Source: Diaporthe sp. PMI_573
Taxonomy: Eukaryota; Ascomycota; Sordariomycetes; Diaporthales; Diaporthaceae
Reading direction: 5' to 3'
NCBI GenBank assembly: GCA_021399435.1
Contig: JAJTUP010000006.1
Span: 248,001 to 312,000 of the forward strand
DNA length: 64,000 nt
Positions within the stretch are counted from its first letter, which is position 1. Each line of letters begins with the position of its first letter. The translations under genes and the position numbers were made by a program. A model generated the notes under the pieces. It made no database searches. It was given only the letters and a program-made list of their open reading frames with translations, and was not told the origin of the DNA. Of the stretch, positions 8,693-17,547 are shown in pieces.

Positions 8693-11640
8693 ACTGAATT
8701 TGCAGTGCTCAACACAATTTGGTCAGGTGCTCAGACAGTCAGTGGTGTGGCGCGATGACTTGCGGGAGCCTGAAAAGAGGCGTGTTGATGGAGGGTGTGG
8801 AGGCTGAAGAGGAATAAGTAGACGGGGTGGGTGGTGTGGGTGGGTTTCGATGGCCTGGGTTGCCGAGCAGAGTCAGAAAGCAACGAGGGTGGGCAGAGCT
8901 CTGCTTGTTGTGCGGGGTGGATTAAGCTGGTGCGGGCGACAGTCAATTGGATTGTGAATTGAAATAAGAAAGTGGAATAGAAGAGGAGGGGATATCTGGG
9001 AGGACAATTGATGGAAAGAGAGAGAACTAAGGGGCCAGGGGGGTAGAGGGTGGTGTTGGTACTGCGAGGTGTGCCGGAAACTACGACGAGCAAGTAAAGT
9101 GAGTTTTGACGAGGGGTCTTTTTGCCGCGGCATGGTGGAACTTTGAGAAGCAAATATTGTGTTACTCAGCTGTTTCATAGGCACACTTTTAGCGTCGGGA
9201 GGTTTTTTTTTCGGGGCTCCTAGGGCATCTACTGCAGCTCCTTCTCTGGCGCTAGTTGCTGGAGCTATCAAGACAGGAATCTCGCAGTCACGGTAGAATA
9301 CTTCATTCAGACTTCATTCAGCACAGATGAATAATACATTGTGTCATGGCAAATATGTGGGTGGCAGACGCACTGGGCCAGTCAGTGTGTTGACGTGATT
9401 GACCCAGTTGACCCAGTAAACATCAGAGAGCTGGGTAGGCAACATGTGAGGGTGGTTGCCTTGTCTTTCTATTGGCGGACTGATTGGACATCGATGACAA
9501 GGTATCGAAGGCCAATATACAGCTTCCACAGCTGTCTCGAGGCAATAAGGTTCGATAGATAGACACAATGCATGGTTCAAACCTGGAGCAGTGCTTTCAC
9601 ACAATGGGATTGAGTGAGGGCATCCTGTGGTTCCAGTGGTTCCAGGCCACCTCCAGGCTCGGAACCTGAACCTTGGGTCTTGGCCTTGGTATCTGATCAG
9701 ATCTTGGGTGTCATGGGTCATGAATGAATGGATCTCGGCTGGGATCAAGCAAGCAGGCAAGACACTAGCAGACATTGCAGCAAATCTTGGACGCTGGTGG
9801 GTGACACCGCCAGCTCTGGCAATTCCCCCCATCCCCCCAGAGGCTCGCTCTTGCCCAAGCCGGACACTGGCCCTCGGAACCATTGGCTGGGTCTTCCCAC
9901 TTGTGGGGCACTAATCATATTGCAATCAGCACGCTGGTTTCAAATCTAACCAGAACTGCCAGACACGGCCAGAGACATGGACATGTACTTGATGCACCTA
10001 GGCAAAATTCTGAATTGCTACAGTAGCCCATTGTGACTCTGCTTGTCTCACTACTTGCTGCAGCTGGTGACACCGCTTGGACCCAAGTACGTGTGATTTG
10101 TGATTGACTTGCTCGACTTGCTGAGGGCTGTTGGTTCCGAGGTAGTGCAGCCACTAGGTAATCAGAGTTCTCCACTGTACTGTGGTAAGGATCAAAGATA
10201 TGGTTGGCGCGATTGAAGGCTGTGAAAACCCACCCGCCCACAGCCTGTGGCATGCAGTGTCAGGCTTACAGAGTAACCACACGCCAGGCCACCCACTTAC
10301 ACGCGGCTGCAAGAAATGGAGATTTGACTTTGACCTTGACCAGCTTTTCTTATTTGATTGGGTTCGAGAGAGGCAACACACAACAATACAATTCCATGCA
10401 CAAAACTAGATGTTTTGGTCGAATTGGATTTTAAATTGCATCTTCGATTTCGGTATTCGGCTTGGGGAGGCTTTCAAGGTTCAAGGTTGTGTGTGCCACC
10501 AGGCAGGCAGGCAGGCCGGCCCCACTATGATCGGAGATTTTGGCCTACCAAGGCTCTTGTTGCTTGTTCTCTCTGTTCACCTGCTCGCTGAAGTCAAAAT
10601 AACAGAGATTGCGCAAAAATCACATCAGATCAGTAATACATCTAAAAAGTTGCCAGCTCAAAAAGGATTTCAGACTAGTGAGCATTCAGCAGGTGGTGGA
10701 CAGGCTTGCACTTCATGGCCTACTCATAGCTTCAAACTAAAACTTGAAGTTGCGTTATATCTCAGCACATTGCGTACGTGTCCACTCGTCGTGGTGTTCT
10801 TTGCCACGGATAAATTCCAGACTGTGACATGTACCTTTTCAGCCGGTATGCTTTTGAAGCCATGCATTACCGCTCTGCATGGTTTCCAACGGAATCTTCC
10901 AGGAGGACACGCTTGTGCGCTAAGACACACGTACTTTTTTTTCATGTGGCTAGACTCGGTAGTATCTGTTCGTGCAGGCGAGGCTATCTCATCCCCGTCC
11001 CAAAAAGCCCTGTCCCATGTGACCTGGTACGAATCAAAGAATGGAACCATCAGGCAGTGGCCCTACCATCGTTGTCTGCCCCGAGCAATACATCCTTGAG
11101 GCCGCAATGGCTGCCAGTTGCTCCCACCAAACGGACCCCATCCTGCAGGCAGTACAAGCATGCACTCCGCCCCATCAAGTAGGCTGCAATGAGCCAGATC
11201 GCACAGAACAGCGCCGCCGTCCCGCGGCGGAAGAGGCAACACTCGTTGACCCAGGTATTATGGTCGGTTTCCAGTGTCTGGATGAAAGCCTCCACTGAGC
11301 TGGCTTCTTGAGAAACGAGATTCTGTGAACCCCTTCGGTGTCGTAATAGAGACTCACTCACGCGTTCAGGCGGGGACAGTGATCAGATGGAGGCAGTGAC
11401 CAACGGAGCGTAAGGTCCAAAAAGATGGGTAGCCACATCCAAAGCAATGTGATCACAGAGAATGTGTGATAAGCCATAGGACTGCCCCAAGCTGCACTTT
11501 CAGAGCGCAGTGGTCGAGTGACAAAAAATCGAGCATGTGGCCAGTGACATCCTAGGGCACATGATTCTGCCCGTTATGGCTGTGTCCATAATGACCTTAC
11601 GCGTGAATGTCGTGCTGAACCAGGAACGACTACGTGTGAC
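8693..11640. other. Gene-poor intergenic region, about 2.9 kb
   Basis: No gene could be supported. From 8693 to about 9150 the minus strand is pyrimidine-rich, consistent with a leader for the 8499-8692 exon. Short direct repeats of TGACCCAG lie near 9399-9416 and an AGGC repeat near 10501-10516. A minus-strand open frame of about 100 codons at 11050-11361 has one hydrophobic stretch but no family resemblance. Confidence 0.4.
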
Positions 11641-13077
11641 TCATCCACCTCTTCCGCCCCGGCCTCCTCTACCTCCTCTTCCACCTCTTCCGCGGCCACC
11701 GCCTCTTTTCCCGCCCCGGGGCGCCGAACGCACATCATACTGCTTGTACAGCAGCTCCTCGCCGAACGCGCCCTCGCCGAAGCGCATGTAGTTGATTACT
11801 CCGTGGTCGTTCACCGCGACCAGCACGTTGCGGTGCCCGTGCTTCAGCCTCCTGTGCATCATAAACGGGGCCTGGCCCTGCCGTTGCGGCGGCGGCGGCG
11901 GCGGCGCGTGCGGCACAGAGTCCAACAGGGCCGAGACCTCCTCCGAGGTCGGAACCGAAGTCTCGTGCGCGTCGACGACGGCGAGGTAGTACTCGGGCGG
12001 GGGCTGCTTGGTCTTGGACCAGTTCTGGACGCTGGGCTTCCAGACGTGGAACTGCACGCGGAAGGGGCTGTGTTGCGTTTCTGAGGGTGACGTAGGTGGG
12101 TGTGCGGTTGGCTTGTACCGTGGCGCGATGGCGATCTGTTTGTATATTGAGCTGTATGACCTGTAGAGGCCTGGGCGTACGAGCGGGCCGTAGGCGGGGT
12201 GGGTAGGTTCTCGGTCGGGGAGGAGCAGGGCGAAGAGCCGCTGCCACAGGGGCTGTTGCTCCTCTGCCATAGCTGCTGAGGCGGTTGGATCTGAGGTTGG
12301 CGGAGGTACTCTGACGACGTTGAAGCCTGCGCGGTTGAGGTTCGAGTAGACTTGCAGGTTGCGAAGTGATGTTTTGCCCCTTTCGCCCTCTTTCCCGACG
12401 AGCAGGGCGTACGCAGCTTGCAGACTGAGCGGGAAGCCAAGTGCATACTCGTCCTCCTTCTCAGCCTCCAATACTGCGCCTGCACCCTTTCCCTCGCTGC
12501 CGAGTGGGAATACCTCGTCCATGGTAGCTGTGGGCCACCAGAGATCAAGGTCGCCCCTCTCGATCAGAAAGAGCGCCTCCTCTGCCAGCAGCCACACCTG
12601 GTCCCAGCCGGGCTTGTTAGTGCCCTGCCCTTTAATCTTCCTCCCCAGGCTTTTGTGCTCAAACCCGACGCAGACGACCCTTTCCTGGGCGTGCAGCTCC
12701 CTCCTCTCCGCGTTGACAATCCTGGTCTTGACCTCGTTGCCCTCGAACACCTCGTCCTCGAGCCAGCGGTCGGGGAAGTACCAGCCGCGCGCCCAGTCCT
12801 TACTCTTGTGCACGCGCGTGTAGCCAAGGACCTCCTCCATGGCCTGCCGGCTCTTCTCTAGCGCGCTGGCCTGCGACTTGGTGCCATGCGACTCGAAGTC
12901 CTTCTCGCCCTTGCGGATGGCGGACACGGAGATGTTCTTCTTGCGCTGCAGCGTTGTGAAGTGGCGGAAGTCCTGCGTCTCATCTTCGAGAGCCTCTTCG
13001 GCGGTGGCTTGCGCATCCTCGGGCGACTCAGCCGGGCGCTGTGTTGAGATGTCGTCGTCGTCGTCGTCGAACGCCAT
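11641..13077 (-). CDS. SEN54: tRNA-splicing endonuclease subunit Sen54
   Basis: This single-exon gene encodes 478 residues from the ATG at 13077. Sen54 is the structural subunit that pairs with the Sen2 nuclease in the tetramer that removes introns from pre-tRNA. Diagnostic segments are the N-terminal DFRHFTTLQRKK..ISVSAIRKGEKDFE, WDQVWLLAEEALFLIERGDL in the middle, and the nuclease-fold C-terminus with FMMHRRLKHGHRN and VAVNDHGVINYMRFGEGAF. A poly-Asp run (DDDDDD) follows the start. The last 25 or so residues are Arg/Gly only (repeated RGG), which I do not expect in this family. An upstream in-frame frame exists to 13173, but the 13077 ATG has the better context and begins the acidic Sen54-like N-terminus. 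An intron-containing tRNA gene lies about 540 bp upstream. Confidence 0.93.
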   Translation of the reverse strand: MAFDDDDDDISTQRPAESPEDAQATAEEALEDETQDFRHFTTLQRKKNISVSAIRKGEKDFESHGTKSQASALEKSRQAMEEVLGYTRVHKSKDWARGWYFPDRWLEDEVFEGNEVKTRIVNAERRELHAQERVVCVGFEHKSLGRKIKGQGTNKPGWDQVWLLAEEALFLIERGDLDLWWPTATMDEVFPLGSEGKGAGAVLEAEKEDEYALGFPLSLQAAYALLVGKEGERGKTSLRNLQVYSNLNRAGFNVVRVPPPTSDPTASAAMAEEQQPLWQRLFALLLPDREPTHPAYGPLVRPGLYRSYSSIYKQIAIAPRYKPTAHPPTSPSETQHSPFRVQFHVWKPSVQNWSKTKQPPPEYYLAVVDAHETSVPTSEEVSALLDSVPHAPPPPPPQRQGQAPFMMHRRLKHGHRNVLVAVNDHGVINYMRFGEGAFGEELLYKQYDVRSAPRGGKRGGGRGRGGRGGRGGRGGRGG

Positions 13078-13326
13078 GGTTGTTGTGGTGGTTTGGCATG
13101 TGAATTGCGATGAAGTAGGAATCGAATTTCGTTCCTCCAAAAGTTGCGGGCACATTTTGGGGTAGACCTGCAATCGCGCCTATTTAGCCTGGAAGCTGGC
13201 CCCGCACCGTCCCGAGTGCTGCACGCCCAGTGGGTTTCCAGTACAAGGTGCAGGCAGGCTATCAAATGACAAGCTGTAGACCTAGCATGAGGAAATGTAA
13301 TCATCACAGCTTGTATTTTACAAACG

Positions 13327-13616
13327 TTTCCTTTAAAATGGGATAAGTACATACATAAAAGAATTTAATACTAGATATTTAAATTATCAGCTTTATTCTA
13401 ATATCATAAAATATAATATAGAAGTTATTCTTAACTAGTAACTATTATTTAAATAATTTACTAAAAATATTATCTTTAAAACTTATAACTCTACCTAGCT
13501 CTCCTTTAAAGCTTAGAGAAGTAAGGGAGAAAACTAGGAGCAAAAAAGAGTTAAATTTACAAAGACAATAAGAGGCAAGAGGCAAAAGGCAAAAGGCAAA
13601 AGGCAAAAGAAGAGAA
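13327..13616. repeat. AT-rich CpG-free tract, likely RIP scar of an old repeat
   Basis: About 290 bp contain no CG dinucleotide and are dense in TA, AAT and ATT. The neighbouring DNA is GC-rich with frequent CG. This pattern fits repeat-induced point mutation (C to T at CpA) in ascomycetes, here of a now unrecognisable element. It abuts the tRNA-Leu gene. No element termini or coding remnant can be made out. Confidence 0.5.
13574..13608 (-). repeat. GGCAAAA tandem repeat serving as tRNA terminator
   Basis: There are five 7-bp units, four of them perfect. On the minus strand each reads TTTTGCC, so the tRNA-Leu gene ending at 13617 is followed by a series of T4 tracts. The first T4 is 9 nt downstream, the position of an RNA polymerase III terminator. 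Confidence 0.75.
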
Positions 13617-13717
13617 TGATGCGAGTGAGATTCGAACTCACGCCCGTGAAGACTGCGGTTCTGAGAGAGATAAATCTCTCCTAAACACAGCGCCTTAGAC
13701 CACTCGGCCATCGCACC
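13617..13717 (-). tRNA. tRNA-Leu, anticodon UAG, with intron
   Basis: On the minus strand a full class II tRNA folds. The acceptor pairs GGTGCGA with TCGCATC (one G-T), followed by discriminator A. The D arm is GCCGAGTGGTCTAAGGC, with the B-box arm GTGAG-TTCGAAT-CTCAC. The anticodon stem CTGTG/CGCAG encloses a loop starting TT-TAG-G, giving anticodon UAG (reads CUA and other CUN codons). An intron of about 21 nt follows position 37; its AGAGA and TCTCT segments can pair. The 11-nt variable region matches leucine tRNA. CCA is not encoded. The A and B boxes are intact and T4 terminators follow. SEN54, encoding an intron-removing enzyme subunit, is the nearest gene downstream. Confidence 0.93.
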
Positions 13718-14379
13718 TGTAGAAACTCATTCTCGATTTCGTAATGCACTCTCAATTTTCTGGCATATGTAGCATCACCCGCCCAAGAGTTATAGTTGAT
13801 TGTTGGTGGACTTTTACTGTTTGGTCTGTTTAACTTATGCCACCTCTGGTCAGCCTTGTGTGCTTTGTCGGAAATCAAAGAATTATGTAAGTCATGACCT
13901 GTGTTTATTATTTGTAGGAAAACTATCACCAAGGTAACCTACCTCTTGTCCCTAGACAGACCCAGTATCGTATTGAGAAGGAAGATACCACTGGCACCTG
14001 TGCTGGCAACGAGAAGTAAGAAAATATACTCACGCCCTCCAAGTATGATATAATGCTACAGTAATAAGCGGGCGTCGTGGGGACCGGTATTAAGAGCAAC
14101 TGGCTGATCAATCAGAGGGTGTGGCCTAGAAGGCAGGATTGGCTTACTTAGCGTGGTTCATCACCATCCTGCGCAATATATTGTACTCGTGCGTGTCCTT
14201 ATTGTGTTCGTTATAATTGGGCCTCGGCTTCAAATCCAAACTGTCGTTCCTTATCTCTTTGTTTTTTAACTCGTGTGGTCTGGTGTGATGTGGACAGAGA
14301 ACAGGATCATGGTCAGCAGCCGTAGCAGGGACAGCGAGATAGTGGTGCACCTAGGAATAGTAGGAGTGATCAAGGCGCG
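13718..14379. other. Intergenic between tRNA-Leu and its decayed copy
   Basis: I see no gene. The sequence is of mixed composition, more AT-rich than the housekeeping regions. Nothing recognisable is present. Confidence 0.4.
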
Positions 14380-14457
14380 AGAGCAAGTGGTCCAAGGCCC
14401 TGTGTTTGAATCTCTCTCAGAACCGCAGCGTTTACGGGCGTGAGTTCGAATCTCACA
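14380..14457 (+). pseudogene. Decayed tRNA-Leu copy
   Basis: This is a clear partial copy of the tRNA gene at 13617-13717 in the opposite orientation. The T arm (GTGAGTTCGAATCTCAC, 14440-14456) and the block CTCTCTCAGAACCGCAG (14412-14428) are identical. The D-arm region is altered by C/T and G/A changes (GCAAGTGGTCCAAGGC). About nine bases around the anticodon and intron start are missing, which removes the UAG anticodon. The flanks cannot pair into an acceptor stem. It should not give a functional tRNA. Confidence 0.75.
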
Positions 14458-14944
14458 AGGAGTTTGGTTCAAACTCGATCAGAGACATTTCATTGAGAAA
14501 GATGGGTGGGTACGGGGACTGAGATGAGGGTAGTGTATGAAACGAAATGTCACTATCCGCAACACCGGACGGAGAAGTTACACAGTGGGGCGAAGGGGAA
14601 CGACAGATACCGTTCACGATCGAAGAGTACGAGGCATAGGCACAACTTCGTGTCCGATCCCAAGTTCTCGCCTGGACAATGGGCTCAAAAATATGGCCCT
14701 CTAGGGTCACCACGTATGCTCCATGACTGAGACTGGTGGGATCCTGTCTGAGGCCGGTATGCCCTTCCTTGAGGAAGAAATTCAGAGGGTAATTAGATAT
14801 AAGACCTGGCGAAGAGTCACGCACCGGCGCACACACCGGACCACAGACGCAATTTCTGGGAGACGTGTGTCTGCATGCCTCAGCCGATGCCAGGAAGTAG
14901 GTCATAGCTACTGGGCGTAAAGAAATTGGGGTCCATGCTAGAGA
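14458..14944. other. Intergenic, no feature seen
   Basis: Several short frames are open on both strands, but none has protein-like composition, a conserved motif or splice-site support. Confidence 0.35.
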
Positions 14945-15342
14945 TCAGAGTACTGCCATAAAGACCCATCGTACTGGGCTGCCAGTGGGGTAGTCCATGT
15001 CCATGAGATTGACGTCGAAAACTTGGGGCTGGTCGGGAAGTCTGCAACTATTGACATGGTCGAGGACTGCCTCTGAATCAGTGACAGTACAATGGGAAAC
15101 AGGAAATATGTCTGGGTGTGCAGTGAGATATACAGCGGTCTTGGTGAAACAGGTCAAGCCCGGCAGGGGCTTTTCGCTAGACTGCGCTTCTTCGGTGATG
15201 CGGAAAAGAGCGTTGATGGTGTAGCATTCCGGTGGAAGTCGATTGTCAATGTCGATGTTGCTGGACCGGTGACCACATCACAAATGTCGATCTTGCTCCC
15301 AATGTTTCAGGGGCAGCAAAGCGCAAGTGGCGATGCTGACAT
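14945..15342 (-). pseudogene. Possible broken gene remnant
   Basis: On the minus strand an ATG at 15342 is followed after 11 codons by a TGA at 15307-15309. The same frame then continues with protein-like sequence (NIGSKIDICDVV), and a shifted frame continues with about 100 codons (PPECYTINALFRITEEA, DQPQVFDVNLMDMDYP) to a stop at 14945. This could be a gene with one stop and one frameshift. However, the plus strand is also open over much of the interval, so chance is a real alternative. No family is recognised. Confidence 0.2.
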
Positions 15343-15840
15343 CAGGTGTTGAAATTTGGAAAATCAAATAGAAAAGAGGTGATGAAAACGACCAGACCAA
15401 GCCCAGCCAGAATTTTCATTATTTTTTACTTTATGTTCCTTTCTTAGAATAGAACAAACATTCCGTCACTTTGGCGACGGGAGAATTAGAGAGGGCAAGG
15501 GCATCTCTTCTGCCCCAGGCGGAGCAGAGAGACAACCTCTCACCCATCTCCTCGGAAGAGGGGGGGGGGGTGATGGCATCCACGCTCATGGGCTCGGCGC
15601 CCCTTTTCTCATCCATGAGCTGCTTGATCTCCATCATCACCGTTGATCCACAGGGCGACTGCACCTCCGTGGCAGCTGAGCTTTGGTGACGGTCGTGCTC
15701 CGATGAGCAGTGAGCTGATGTGACGCCTCTGCAGGGGGCATAGAGTGCCCACATGATGGTAGAAGCCCCATCATAGCCATGTCCCAAAGCCGTTTACACC
15801 ATGCGATGTCTGAGATGTACACATAACTCCATTTCTCTAC
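15343..15840. other. Downstream region of the SAT4-family gene
   Basis: Contains a run of 11 G at 15560-15570. A minus-strand frame here (about 15431-15787) has a proline-serine segment but no ATG in a usable position. No gene can be supported. Confidence 0.35.
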
Positions 15841-17547
15841 TCAGGCACTTCTCCCTTCATATGTCTGTTCGACATGTTGCTGAACCACGATCGTCATTCC
15901 CCCCTTCCTGTCAGGAGATCCACCGGCCGCCGCTGTCATTGCGTCAAGGGTACCTTTACTGCGTCTCGATCCGACATGGATTTCGGTGCGAGGACCCCTT
16001 GCCTCGAGTTCGAAGCTCTCTTCGGACTGCAGTATCAACATAAGTCAGCCATCTGGTGGAACTGAGGCGTTCATAGGGGAGATGGTGCCTTCACACCACA
16101 TTTGGTACATGTGTGGACCAGGTCCGGGGCTACTCACCTCTCCGACGTTCACAAACTCCCTCCGCTGCTTGCCTTTCATCCTCGACTGGCTGTTCACGTA
16201 AGGTGCTGAGCCACCCGAGGCACCGGGTGTCCTTTCTGATGACAACGAAAGAATGCGGTGGAACAGCTTGTCGAATACAGGCCGCAGGAGGGCGGACGAC
16301 GCAACCAGTATGGCGACCCCGGCTTCGGCTGTTGTCCACGTCATGACTGGGATGACGGTATACGAAAAGTCTCCGAAGTCGATCGAGTTCAGAGATGTCA
16401 GACGCACGGCGGAGAAAGCTATGGTTCTGTTTAAATATCAGGTAAGCATAGGGAACGAGTCTATAGTGGATTTTGTCTGAATGGGGACACCGAGCGAGCT
16501 GAAAGCCACGAGGTATTCGGACGGAAGGCCGGTACGGGACGGCAACGACACTTACACTATACCGATGCTGAAAATAGCAAACAAGCCGACCTTGTAGCCT
16601 GGTCTCGTCTGAAGCCTGTAGACCATAGGCAGGGGGAGAAACAGCATCAAGACGTCCACAACGACGTTGACCACAGAAACAGCAGTATAACCAGCGATCT
16701 GGTTGCCGCATGTGCCTTCCGCCGTCGGGTCCCAGTTCTTCTGGACAGGTCGGCAGATGAGGAATCCAATCAGTACGGTCATGACGAGCCACCCGGCCTG
16801 GAGGCCGATGATGATCCAGGTCACGATCTGAGCGAATATAAGCAGAGTTAGTGAGATCTAGCTGGACCTTTGTTGCTTGTCCACACAAGAGTACCGACCT
16901 CAAACGGCTTCACGGCGAAGATGCGCTTTAACATAAAAAGCATGCTCCATTTCACGGTGCACATTGACAGGCCGTAAAGAGCTTGTATGACAAGGAAAGA
17001 CTGTGATATACGTGTATATGTCAGCTGGGCGGCTTCTAGTGGCTTTGGGAGCTCCATGGACTGACCTGTGTAAGTCTCGCGATATGGCTTTTGTTTAGCT
17101 TGCTCATATGCTGACCTGCTCCACCAAGGTACAGTGCTGTAGTGTACAACTCAATACGTGCTTAATACTTAACTAGAGGGCTATACTCGACTCACCTAAG
17201 AATAAGGCGATAACGAAGCCGAAGAAGGAAACCTAAACGGAGTAATGACATGAGCAAGAGCACCTTGCGCAAGGCCGATGGATGCCAATCAGCAAGCCAG
17301 CAGGAATACTACTCACCACAGAGACGTGATACAAAGCATCCTCGATAGCCAGAGGCAACCGCCTTATCCTCCTCGAATAGATCCGCAGACCAGTCCATAT
17401 TGTCACCAAGACGAGAAAAACGCCCGAACACCAGATAAACTGGTGTACGTCAGCCCTCGCGGCGAGAGGTATAACAGTCGTCGTGAACTTCTCATCATTG
17501 CCCTCCGGATCCGTATCAACGGCGGCAGCAGTAATGTACAGCTGCAT
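15841..17547 (-). CDS. SAT4/rhodopsin-domain seven-helix membrane protein (Pth11-like class)
   Basis: Seven exons join in frame: 17317-17547, 17196-17232, 17116-17136, 16899-17065, 16556-16827, 16138-16426 and 15841-16026. They give 400 residues. Seven hydrophobic helices are visible: about 37-57, 71-94, 119-142, 153-177, 190-215, 225-245 and 256-285. Family hallmarks are LRIYSRR after helix 1, LYLGGAGQ, LYGLSMCTVKWSMLFMLKRI in helix 3, CRPVQKNWDP after helix 4, and a basic cytosolic tail. This is the fungal rhodopsin domain family, which includes Pth11-like receptors; most members have no known ligand. I see no CFEM domain. The 21-nt third exon was required to keep LYLGGAGQ intact. A GMC oxidoreductase gene is divergently transcribed 1.9 kb away. 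Confidence 0.85.

Larger units (their letters stand above)
13078..13616. other. SEN54 upstream region merging into an AT-rich scar
   Basis: The first 240 bp are ordinary promoter-like sequence of SEN54. From about 13327 to 13616 composition switches abruptly to AT-rich and CpG-free; that part is listed separately. Confidence 0.5.

Noticed and set aside
13445..13711. Minus-strand frame beginning MAEWSKAL
   Set aside because: It is the tRNA-Leu gene read as protein; this string is a common artefact of class II tRNA genes.
15431..15787. Minus-strand frame containing a proline-serine tail, considered as an extra exon of the SAT4-family gene
   Set aside because: The SAT4-family gene already ends in a typical tail and stop at 15841. 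The frame lacks an ATG and no splice pair joins it convincingly.
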